NCBI GenBank assembly: GCA_042576225.1
Contig: JBHPCA010000001.1
Span: 1 to 64,000, forward strand
From: GWF2-30-66 sp042576225
Lineage (GTDB): Bacteria; Babelota; Babeliae; Babelales; Vermiphilaceae
DNA: 64,000 nucleotides
Reading direction: 5' to 3'
This document shows, one piece after another, positions 25,753 through 33,547 of this stretch. Position numbers and translations under genes: made by a program. Position 1 is the stretch's first letter; each line of letters begins with the position of its first letter. The notes beneath the pieces are model-generated. The model was not told the DNA's origin, ran no database searches, and saw only the letters and a program-made list of their open reading frames with translations.

Positions 25753-26937
25753 ATGAAAAAATTACTCTCTACTACACTGCTAGCCGCATTTTCTTTCAAC
25801 ATTCTTTTTGTCCCCCACGCACACGCTGGCAGAAAGCACCACAAAAGCTTCAAGCGCAGACACACAAAAAGAAATAAACATAACAGAAAATGGCAAAAGT
25901 ATAAGCGTAAGATGAAAAACAAAAGAAAAATACAAACATACAAAAACAGAGTAACACAGCATAAAAAGAGAAAAATGCTTACTATGCCAAAAATTTTCAG
26001 ACATAATAAAACAAAACACGCAAAAAACATATTCCCAAAAAATGTGCCCACAAAACTATTAAAATCCATGGAAAACATACCGAAAATGTTGTTAAATTTT
26101 CTGGTAAAACTCTTATCCCTCTTTTACCTATTTCGTACCAGATCTTCCCAAAAAATACCCATTTCTCAAGATTTACTGGAACTGGCCAATTGGATCAAAC
26201 AAGACATGTTAGAAAATGAAGAGCTACAATCATATATGCTAAAAGATGGTGAATCGGTTCGAGATCTTTTAGCAAGGGGCCAAATATTTGTTCCTGAAGA
26301 CAGTGAGTTAAACACGCTTGGTCAAAATATAACATTTACATTTGATGAGACAGAATATGACTACAGCTTAGCAATTGCTACGATTTGCAGCTCTGTTATT
26401 GCGTCTGTTTTTGTTCCTATATTCTGTGTTTTATGCACCTGGATTTGCTTGCAAAAAAAGTGCCGCAAAAAGAGAACGGATATAGATCCTGTTGTTAATA
26501 TCACGCCCAAAAAAAATAATGATAACAATTTGCCCGCTCTTGATTACAAAACTGATTCAAGAAGCTGTGAAAGTGGTACAGAGAAAGAGACTGTGACGGA
26601 GTCTGATTATACAACAGATTATACGACCAATACTGAGACAGACTCTGACTTTGGGGTTGCTACCAACCCTAAATCTTACAAACCCGTATACTATACTAAA
26701 TCTAAAACTAAATATAAAAAGACTAGAAATATTTCAATACAAACTGACCAGAGTGAGACTAAAACAGATATTACCACAACTGAAAGTGAAATGGAGAGTG
26801 ACTCTGCGGCCCTAGACCCAATAGTTGAGAGTGTAACAGAAACAGAGACTGAAACAGATACTGAGACGGAAAGCGAAATCGACACTGATACTGAAGCTGA
26901 GACTGAGATAGACACAGAGACAGATACTGAGGATTAA
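25753..26937 (+). CDS. Membrane protein with very long acidic tail, lacking the Cys-rich domain (paralogous family)
   Basis: A 394-aa family member with standard leader (PHAHA before GRK) and a basic, His-rich region to about 95. The ectodomain (about 120-200) has no Cys clusters and reads as an acidic helical segment (NWIKQDMLENEELQSYMLKD). One transmembrane helix at 205-231 is followed by KKCRKKR. The tail of about 160 residues is the longest of the set, with many Thr-Glu, Ser-Glu and Thr-Asp units plus TTDYTTNTETD. RBS AGAGG precedes the ATG. It faces the convergent family gene that ends at 26988. Function unknown. Confidence 0.75.
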   Translation: MKKLLSTTLLAAFSFNILFVPHAHAGRKHHKSFKRRHTKRNKHNRKWQKYKRKMKNKRKIQTYKNRVTQHKKRKMLTMPKIFRHNKTKHAKNIFPKNVPTKLLKSMENIPKMLLNFLVKLLSLFYLFRTRSSQKIPISQDLLELANWIKQDMLENEELQSYMLKDGESVRDLLARGQIFVPEDSELNTLGQNITFTFDETEYDYSLAIATICSSVIASVFVPIFCVLCTWICLQKKCRKKRTDIDPVVNITPKKNNDNNLPALDYKTDSRSCESGTEKETVTESDYTTDYTTNTETDSDFGVATNPKSYKPVYYTKSKTKYKKTRNISIQTDQSETKTDITTTESEMESDSAALDPIVESVTETETETDTETESEIDTDTEAETEIDTETDTED

Positions 26938-26987
26938 ATATTAAAATTTTTATCGGGGGATTATTTTTTTGTTAGTAGAAGGGGTTT

Positions 26988-27962
26988 TTAATCCTCCGTC
27001 TCTATTTCAGTCTCTGTCTCCATCTCACTCTCAGTTTCTCTTTCAGACTCCGTCTCAGTCTCAGACTCCGTTTCAGTTTGAGTATCCGTCTCACTATGTA
27101 TCTCAGGCTTGTTATTGGCCTCAGTATTGTTACCATTAATAACAACTTTCTTAAGCTTAACAGACTCTTTTTTCTTCGAATCATTCGAATTAATGGTCTT
27201 ATTTTTTTTCTTGTTACATGCATCAGAACAATACCCGGGAAGCTTGCAAGCCGTTGCCACTAGAGCAAGCAATAATGGAGACACCATAAAGAAGACAAAA
27301 ATAATGTTCTCAATAACGTTGCTCCCGAAAGAACAGCACAATTTATCTTTTGTTGTACCATTTCTGGTAATACAAAAATTTCCACTATCAAGCTCAAGAC
27401 CCAATTTCGAAAATTCTGATTTTAACGTATTGCAGCCAAGAAAGTTTGAACAAAAATTATCATCCCAACAATTCCAATATTTGTCACAGCATTTCGACCC
27501 GTCACACGAACAAGGACCAATAATATCGGTGTGAAATTCAGGAGCAGTGCGACAATCACAAAGCGGAGACACTCCCCTTGTAGGCCTGAATAAGCCAAAC
27601 AAAATTGCTGCCATTATTCCCTTTTTTGAACCCAACATGCCCAAGCTACTTCTTCCCTTTATTTTTTTCGTTTTCTTACTTCCGCCTCGCCTGAATTTCC
27701 AGCATCTTTGATGCGGAGATGAAAGGCGTTGCGTCCTCCGAAGCCTTGGCGAAGGAGGATCAAGTCTCACTTGTTGTCTATTTTTGTATTTTCGCTGCTT
27801 TCTAGACATTGATTTGCGAATTCTATTTTTATAAAAAGATCTATGACTTTGCCCCCTTTGCTTGTGTTTAAATCTCCCTCTGCCACAATTGACAAACGGC
27901 ACCACAACACTATTTATCGCAAACGCAATCAATAATTTTGTACATATAAACTTTCTCACCAT
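26988..27962 (-). CDS. Cys-rich membrane protein with acidic tail (paralogous family)
   Basis: A 324-aa family member. ATG at 27962 is chosen for its AGGAGTG site. Leader (PFVNC before GRG), basic region, then at about 70-95 a stretch reading PPSPRLRRTQRLSSPHQRC that is the translation of a REP-like insertion (27716-27765). Hydrophobic segment at 113-131, a Cys-dense ectodomain (PLCDCRT, PCSCDGSKCCDKYWNCW, FCSNFLGC), transmembrane helix at 218-240, and an acidic tail of Glu-Thr-Glu-Ser units ending TEIETED. The repeat is read in frame and does not break the protein. Function unknown. Confidence 0.77.
   Translation of the reverse strand: MVRKFICTKLLIAFAINSVVVPFVNCGRGRFKHKQRGQSHRSFYKNRIRKSMSRKQRKYKNRQQVRLDPPSPRLRRTQRLSSPHQRCWKFRRGGSKKTKKIKGRSSLGMLGSKKGIMAAILFGLFRPTRGVSPLCDCRTAPEFHTDIIGPCSCDGSKCCDKYWNCWDDNFCSNFLGCNTLKSEFSKLGLELDSGNFCITRNGTTKDKLCCSFGSNVIENIIFVFFMVSPLLLALVATACKLPGYCSDACNKKKNKTINSNDSKKKESVKLKKVVINGNNTEANNKPEIHSETDTQTETESETETESERETESEMETETEIETED
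27716..27765. repeat. REP-like repeat inside a coding sequence
   Basis: GTCCTCCGAAGCCTTGGCGA and the following AGGAGGA form an imperfect palindrome inside the family gene 26988-27962. The same CCTTGGCGAAG core is found at 3125, 30325 and 39238. Confidence 0.65.
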
Positions 27963-28024
27963 TATCACTCCTACTTTCTCCCGCTTCACTTTTACTTTTA
28001 ATCCAAATCTTTTTGAGAGTCTTT

Positions 28025-29026
28025 TTATACTTCCTCGAACGTAACCGTGCTTGAATTTTTCAACTTTTTCTGGGATTCCAAACGCATGTTCTCCCTAATC
28101 TTTTTATACAAACAACATAACCATCCAATAGTACCAATTAAACACCCTGATGCAAACAAAGAAGATGTAACAATATTTACAACACTTGCAGTTGTGCTCA
28201 AATCAACAGATTTTTGGCCATTTAAATCAATTTTACCATAACCAAAATTACTCTCCAAAAATAGTCCTGATGACGACTGCTCGGGAACATCAAGCCAAAT
28301 ATCACTACACTTTAGCAAACCCCCCATCTCCTCTCCATCAATATATTCACACCTGCAGTATGCATACTTTGAAAGTGGCGTGTATGGCGTATAAACAGTA
28401 ACCTCATACTCATCATCCACGCAAGGATCCAGATATACCCCCCTACAATTACAAGTCAGAGACTTACTTCCACTTGGAAACTCATACATATACGTACAAT
28501 GACATACCGTGTCGAAAAAAAAGTGTACAACTCTAACGCGTCCCATCATCTCTTCTGCAGAACTAAGAGCTAAAATGGCTAAAAATATAGCGAAAAATAA
28601 AAGTTTCTTAGGCACACGCAACCCAAATAACTTCCCAAGTTTTTTAAATAAAGATTCAGCTTCAAGATCATCTAGGCTCTTTTTATTTTTTCTACTCTCT
28701 TTCAACCCATTAAATCTCTTACAACCCAAAAGCTGCTTTATCTTCAAAAACTCTTTTCTAGCTTCATTTTGTTTTACTTTCAAACTCTTATTTCTAGCTC
28801 TATTAGCTTTACTTAACTTCTCTACTCTCTTTTGCCACTTACTTATTCTCTTCTTCTCTTTCTTGCTAACCCTACCTACATAATTAAATCGACGCTCTTT
28901 ACGCCTATAATTCCTACCCTTGTCATGCTTGCGCTTGTAATACTTCTTTCCACAGTTTACCAACGGGATTACAAGCGAATTCACTAAAAAAACAGCCAAC
29001 AATTTTGCGCATATAAATCTTCTCAC
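28025..29026 (-). CDS. Cys-rich membrane protein, acidic tail lost to a stop codon (paralogous family)
   Basis: A 333-aa family member close to the next gene upstream on its strand (29047-30141). Leader (PLVNC before GKK), basic region to 130, second signal-like segment at 139-157 (LFFAIFLAILALSSA before EE), ectodomain with CHCTY, TCNCRG and YCRCEY, and transmembrane helix at 283-307. The protein stops after STVTFEEV, where the neighbour continues into its acidic tail. Just after the stop the frame reads KDSQKD, homologous to the neighbour's EDSQKK, so a GAA-to-TAA change probably removed the tail. Confidence 0.78.
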   Translation of the reverse strand: MRRFICAKLLAVFLVNSLVIPLVNCGKKYYKRKHDKGRNYRRKERRFNYVGRVSKKEKKRISKWQKRVEKLSKANRARNKSLKVKQNEARKEFLKIKQLLGCKRFNGLKESRKNKKSLDDLEAESLFKKLGKLFGLRVPKKLLFFAIFLAILALSSAEEMMGRVRVVHFFFDTVCHCTYMYEFPSGSKSLTCNCRGVYLDPCVDDEYEVTVYTPYTPLSKYAYCRCEYIDGEEMGGLLKCSDIWLDVPEQSSSGLFLESNFGYGKIDLNGQKSVDLSTTASVVNIVTSSLFASGCLIGTIGWLCCLYKKIRENMRLESQKKLKNSSTVTFEEV

Positions 29027-29046
29027 AGTTTCCCCCTGCTTTACCT

Positions 29047-30141
29047 TTACTTTTCATCTAGCTCTGTTTCTGACCCTGTGCTTGTTTCAGTTGTATCTTC
29101 GCTTGAATCCTCGACATATTTTTTATTATCTTTATTCTTTTTTTGAGAATCTTCTTCTACTTCTTCAAGCGTAACCGTGCTTGAATTTTCCAGCTCTTTC
29201 TTGGATTCTAAGTGCATGTCTTTCTTGATCTTTTTATACAAGCAACACAAGCCCCCAATAGTGCCAATTAAACACCCTGATGCTAGCAAAGTAGACATAA
29301 CAATATTGGTAACACTTGCTGTTGTGCTCAAAGCAACAGTGTTTTGGTTATCTAAATTAATTTGAGAAAAGGTATAGCCCACTGAAGGGGAAGAAAAATG
29401 AAGCACATCACACGACAAACAATCCTTTCCATCTTCAAAATAATCATAGACACACGAGCAGTAAACAAGTTCCGGAGTCACAAGAATCCCCCAAAAATTA
29501 TGATACGCCTTAACAAGATAATATCCCTCATAACAAGGCTTAGTCCTAAACCAACCGAAACATGACAAGTACTCCCTATCATTCAAGACAATATACTCAC
29601 AATTAAGTTTATCTGGAACTTCTGCATCTAGACCCATAGCGATAGCATGTACACGCTCTGCAGAACTAAGAGCTAAAATAGCTAAAAATATGCCAAAAAA
29701 TAAAAGTTTTTTAGGCACACGAAGCCCAAAAAGCTTCCCAAGTTTTCTTAACAAAGATTTAGACTCAAGCCCATCCCCCCTATTCTTCTTTTTTCTACCC
29801 TCTCTTAACCCGCTTAATCTCTTACGAGCAAAAACTCTCTGTTTTTTTCCTAGACTAAGTAGATACTTTTTTCGGGCTTTCTCTTGTATCTCCGGCCAAT
29901 TCTTATTTCTAGCTCTATTAGTTTTACTTAACTTCTCCACTCTCTTTTGCCATTTACGAGCTTTCTTTTTCGCTTTCTTACTAACCCTATCCCTATAATT
30001 AAATTGACGCTCTTTTTGCTTATAATTCCTGCCCTTGTCATGCTTGCACTTGTAATACTTCTTTCCACAATTGGCAAACGGGATTACAAGTGAATTTATA
30101 AAAAAAACAACCAACAATTTTGTACATATAAATTTTCTCAT
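29047..30141 (-). CDS. Cys-rich membrane protein with acidic tail (paralogous family)
   Basis: A 364-aa family member. The start at 30141 is preferred (AGGGGC upstream, family-typical MRKFICTKLL); the longer frame would start inside the preceding gene. Leader (PFANC before GKK), basic region, segment 144-162 ending LALSSAER like a signal peptide, ectodomain with YCSCVYDYF and CLSCD, transmembrane helix at 276-301, then a tail EEVEEDSQKKNKD followed by Ser/Thr/Glu residues. Nearly the same framework as the gene at 28025, but with a different ectodomain. Function unknown. Confidence 0.78.
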   Translation of the reverse strand: MRKFICTKLLVVFFINSLVIPFANCGKKYYKCKHDKGRNYKQKERQFNYRDRVSKKAKKKARKWQKRVEKLSKTNRARNKNWPEIQEKARKKYLLSLGKKQRVFARKRLSGLREGRKKKNRGDGLESKSLLRKLGKLFGLRVPKKLLFFGIFLAILALSSAERVHAIAMGLDAEVPDKLNCEYIVLNDREYLSCFGWFRTKPCYEGYYLVKAYHNFWGILVTPELVYCSCVYDYFEDGKDCLSCDVLHFSSPSVGYTFSQINLDNQNTVALSTTASVTNIVMSTLLASGCLIGTIGGLCCLYKKIKKDMHLESKKELENSSTVTLEEVEEDSQKKNKDNKKYVEDSSEDTTETSTGSETELDEK

Positions 30142-30163
30142 GGTTTCTGCCCCTAATTTACTT

Positions 30164-31291
30164 TTACTCTGAGTCTGACTCATCTTCTACCTCTGTCGTC
30201 TCCACCTCTGTGCTTGTCTCACTATTTTCATACTGATCGCTATCGCTAATCTCAATCACTCTTTCATTGTCTGTATCCGTATCTGTCGTTTCATCCTGCC
30301 TGCCCGTAGTAGTTTTAACGACCTGTCCGTCATAGCCTTGGCGAAGATGGAAGACGAGAGCCTGACGAAGGGCGTTATCTGTGCCTGTTTTTTCTTCAAC
30401 CTTGACAATTTTTGAGTTTGACAACTCTTTTTTCGATTTTAAGCGCATCTTTTTGATAATCTTGTTGCCCAAACAATACAACCCTCCAAATAGACCTGTT
30501 AGAGCACAGCCTGATGCAATTAAAGTAGAAGTAACCGTAGAAAAAATATTTGACGTAGTGCTTAAAGCTGAAGTAGAAGCGTGGGTATTTCGAGGAATTT
30601 CACAGTGCAACTGATAACCTAAATCACTTTTCACTTCACAATAACATGTCGTATAATAATCTAATTTCCCATAATCATCTATTAATTTAATATAATATGT
30701 ATCGGTTATACATTCTTCTTTTGTAACACCACACTTCTGTGGATAACCGAAGTCTTCAATTTCACCCGTCTCTGGATCTTTCCAAACAACATACGTTGTA
30801 TACGTATTGCAAACAAGCCGACCATCACGATAAATATTCGTTTCAATCTCATGTTGTTGCGCAAAAACATTCACAAAAAGAAGTATCATGATAAAAAAGC
30901 GTGAAAACTTTGGCATCATAAACTTGCCAAATGACAATCCCCGCGATGTTTCAAACTTTTTTGTATCTTTTCTATATTCTATACATTTCTTGTGTTTTTT
31001 TAGCAGATACTCTTGTCTAGCTTTTTTTTGTATCTCTGGCCAATTCTTATTTCTAGCCCTATTAGTTTTACTTAATTTTTCTATATTTATACTTTGCTGC
31101 CACTTGCTCTTTCTTCTTTTCTCTTTTTTACTAACCCTACCACTATAATTAAATCGACGCTCTTTACGCCTATAATTTTTCCCCTTATCGTACCTGCGCT
31201 TGTAACGCTTTTTGCCTCCATTGGCCAGTGGCATCGCAAGAAGATTTATTGTCAAAGCAACCAATAATTTTGTACATATAAATTTTTTCAC
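30164..31291 (-). CDS. Cys-containing membrane protein with REP-derived insert in its tail (paralogous family)
   Basis: A 375-aa family member. GTG at 31291 is favoured because GAAAGGC then lies upstream and the leader matches the family (VKKFICTKLLVALTIN). Basic region, second signal-like segment at 129-143 (FIMILLFVNVFAQQ), ectodomain with fewer Cys (YTTCYCEV), transmembrane helix at 247-272. The tail contains ALRQALVFHLRQGYDGQ, a translated REP-like repeat (30300-30380), before the Thr-Asp/Glu repeats resume (DETTDTDTDNE). It ends with ESDSE. Function unknown. Confidence 0.77.
   Translation of the reverse strand: MKKFICTKLLVALTINLLAMPLANGGKKRYKRRYDKGKNYRRKERRFNYSGRVSKKEKRRKSKWQQSINIEKLSKTNRARNKNWPEIQKKARQEYLLKKHKKCIEYRKDTKKFETSRGLSFGKFMMPKFSRFFIMILLFVNVFAQQHEIETNIYRDGRLVCNTYTTYVVWKDPETGEIEDFGYPQKCGVTKEECITDTYYIKLIDDYGKLDYYTTCYCEVKSDLGYQLHCEIPRNTHASTSALSTTSNIFSTVTSTLIASGCALTGLFGGLYCLGNKIIKKMRLKSKKELSNSKIVKVEEKTGTDNALRQALVFHLRQGYDGQVVKTTTGRQDETTDTDTDNERVIEISDSDQYENSETSTEVETTEVEDESDSE
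30300..30380. repeat. REP-like repeat inside a coding sequence
   Basis: This segment contains TGCCTGCCCG, CATAGCCTTGGCGAAGATGG and GAGCCTGACGAAGGG, the same cores as the intergenic REP-like elements, within the tail-coding part of the family gene 30164-31291. The frame is kept. Confidence 0.7.
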
Positions 31292-31410
31292 AGTTTTTGC
31301 CTTTCGATGCAAATATAAACAACTTGAATTAACCTTTAAGGCTTCAGATGCTCCCCCAAAAAAAATCTAGAGATGGCAAAGAAAAAACTTTGCCATCTAT
31401 CTCTTTTAGT

Positions 31411-32388
31411 TTACTCTATCTCCTCCGTTTCAGTATCTATTTCAGTTTCTGTCTCATTCTCAGTACAAGACTCAGTTTCTGTTTCATCTTCTGTCTCACT
31501 CTCAGTTTTTGTTTCCAGCCCGCTATCACAACCTTTGCCCTCTTTTCCTTTTATAAGTTCAAGCCGCTTTGTCGGGGAAAGCTCTTTTTCTTTTTCGTAT
31601 GTTATTGCTTTCTTCGAATTTAAATCATTATCTTTCTTTTTACACATTTTTGATAAACACTTGTAAAAGAGAAATCCTGCGAAAATAGCAAGTATATTCG
31701 AAACCGGTGTAACAATCATACTTGTGAAAGAAGATTTCTCCGCTAACGTACAAGGGTTATTAAGTGGAAGATAATTGCAACATGTTGCCTGAACCTTACC
31801 AGTAATATTTTGTTTAACACAAAGAGTTTTTTCTTCGCTAGATCCAAATGATACAGGCGCTAGCTCTTTTAATGTACCGCAGGACACTGATGCCCACGGT
31901 AGATTGTTAGAAAGACAATCTACATATTTGCAATCATACGGCCTACCATAACACTCTTTATCATCTACACTTTTATCACCATCACACATACAACACAATT
32001 GATAACCATCTCTCTCCTGTCCACACACATCATACCACTTACCGTACCAATCATCGCCCTCATTATAGTCACAACTATACACGCTAAAAGCCGTTCTTGC
32101 GCAAAAAGCTACCACAAGAAATGGCACCCAAAGATTCGTATTGAATGGCAATCCTATTTTCAATCCTCGAGACCCCCTGTCATAAAATTTTTCTACCTGA
32201 TTCTTTTTATTTTTTCGCTTTCTCTCTTGTTTTATAAACTTATTTTTAAGCTTATTCCCTTTCAAAAAAGACTTGCCCCTTCTGCCCTTTTTATGCTTAA
32301 AACTTCCCCTGCCACAATTGGCAAATGGCACCGCAAGTAGATTTATTGCAAACGCAACTAATAATTTTGAACAAACAATTTTTTTCAT
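31411..32388 (-). CDS. Cys-rich membrane protein with acidic tail (paralogous family)
   Basis: A 325-aa family member, ATG with GAGGATAC upstream. Leader (PFANC before GRG), shorter basic region (GRRGKSFLKGNKLKNKF), hydrophobic segment at 87-102 (LVVAFCARTAFS), and an ectodomain with YSCDYNEG, LCCMCDGD and CKYVDC. Near the end of the ectodomain TLCVKQNITGKVQATCC is followed by a transmembrane helix at 225-246, KKK, and an acidic tail (ESETEDETETESCTENETE). It heads a subgroup with the two genes to its right, sharing the YDxCG-type Cys pattern. Function unknown. Confidence 0.78.
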   Translation of the reverse strand: MKKIVCSKLLVAFAINLLAVPFANCGRGSFKHKKGRRGKSFLKGNKLKNKFIKQERKRKNKKNQVEKFYDRGSRGLKIGLPFNTNLWVPFLVVAFCARTAFSVYSCDYNEGDDWYGKWYDVCGQERDGYQLCCMCDGDKSVDDKECYGRPYDCKYVDCLSNNLPWASVSCGTLKELAPVSFGSSEEKTLCVKQNITGKVQATCCNYLPLNNPCTLAEKSSFTSMIVTPVSNILAIFAGFLFYKCLSKMCKKKDNDLNSKKAITYEKEKELSPTKRLELIKGKEGKGCDSGLETKTESETEDETETESCTENETETEIDTETEEIE

Positions 32389-32430
32389 TTTTTGTATCCT
32401 CGTATAAAAAGTTTTGTAAAAAACAATATT

Positions 32431-33525
32431 TTAATCTGTCCCTGTCTCGGTCTCACTTTCAGTTTCTGTTTCTGTCGTTTCATCCTGAGCCTGACGAAGG
32501 GCACGCTTACTTTGTGTTTCAAGTTCGGGCCTGCTTTTTTTCTCTAACTTTTTACCCTCTCTAAGCTCACGCCTTTGTTCTTGAGTAAGCTTTTTTTCTT
32601 CTTCATACGTTATTGCATCATTATTTTTGTTTTTCTTTTTACACATTTTTGGAAAATACTTATACAGAAAAAACGCAACAAAAGGTGCTATAAAGCTCAA
32701 AACTGGAGAAATACCCATATTTGCAAGGGAATAACCTGCAGATCGCTCACAGGCAGACGTATCTTCGCTTTTCATAAAGTGGCAACAGTCAGAATTTGTT
32801 GCATTACTTTTGTAGCAAACAGTCTGACCTTCCAATTGCACACCTGAATCAAGCATAGATTTTTTCATTGAGGTACAAATTGAACTTGGCGACCTGAAGT
32901 ACTCACAGTTAATAATTGGACAAGTAAGATACCCAGTACAAGCATATCCTTTAATAAATCCGTTCTCACTCTTGTATAGCTCACCTTCACAATAACAACA
33001 AGTTTGTAGATTATCTTTTTCCTTATCGCAAAAATCATACAACTCTCCATCGCAACCTATATTATTACAAGGGATCGCATCAGGAAAACCCCATACCAAA
33101 CAATATTTTGGATCTCCAGCCAAGCAGTTTCTGCAAACATCCGTAACGATTGGAGGCCAGTTGATATAATCAACCATGCATTTGTCCCAAAAAGAACCAT
33201 CACAAGCCTCAACATTTTGCATATAAGCCATTTTTGCACAAAAAGCTACCAAAAATAATGACCATAAATATTTCATCTTGCGAGGCAACCTTATTCCCAA
33301 CCTTTGAGACCCCCAACTATCAAATCTTTTTAGCTGGTTCTTTTTGTTTTTTCGCTTTCTATCTTGTTTTCTAAGTTTATTTTTAAACTTGTTCCCTACC
33401 AAGAAAGATTTGCCCCTTCCAACCTTTTTATGCTTAAAACTTCCCCTGCCACAATTGGCAAATGGCACTACAAGCAGATTTATTGCAAACGCAACTAATA
33501 ATTTTGAACAAATAAACTTTTGCAT
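32431..33525 (-). CDS. Cys-rich membrane protein with acidic tail (paralogous family)
   Basis: A 364-aa family member. ATG at 33525 (MQKFICSKLLVAFAIN) is the family-typical start; the open frame extends further upstream only by chance, through the end of the next gene. Leader (PFANC before GRG), basic region, hydrophobic segment at 85-103, and an ectodomain of about 150 residues with at least 18 Cys (DGELYDFCDKE, LQTCCYCEGE, CPIINCEYF, SDCCHF). The transmembrane helix at 268-289 and tail (TYEEEKKLTQEQRRELREG and onward) match the gene at 33548 almost residue for residue, while the ectodomain differs. The tail carries RALRQAQDETTE, derived from a REP-like core. Confidence 0.78.
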   Translation of the reverse strand: MQKFICSKLLVAFAINLLVVPFANCGRGSFKHKKVGRGKSFLVGNKFKNKLRKQDRKRKNKKNQLKRFDSWGSQRLGIRLPRKMKYLWSLFLVAFCAKMAYMQNVEACDGSFWDKCMVDYINWPPIVTDVCRNCLAGDPKYCLVWGFPDAIPCNNIGCDGELYDFCDKEKDNLQTCCYCEGELYKSENGFIKGYACTGYLTCPIINCEYFRSPSSICTSMKKSMLDSGVQLEGQTVCYKSNATNSDCCHFMKSEDTSACERSAGYSLANMGISPVLSFIAPFVAFFLYKYFPKMCKKKNKNNDAITYEEEKKLTQEQRRELREGKKLEKKSRPELETQSKRALRQAQDETTETETESETETGTD

Positions 33526-33547
33526 TTTTTCATGACCTTTCACAACT

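Noticed and set aside
26700..26915. Long antisense frames rich in Ser-Val repeats
   Set aside because: They are the complement of the Thr-Glu/Thr-Asp tail repeats and have no ribosome site; the sense genes explain them.
26580..26934. CRISPR array
   Set aside because: The short repeats are coding tail units of 6 nt without constant spacers; no cas gene is present.
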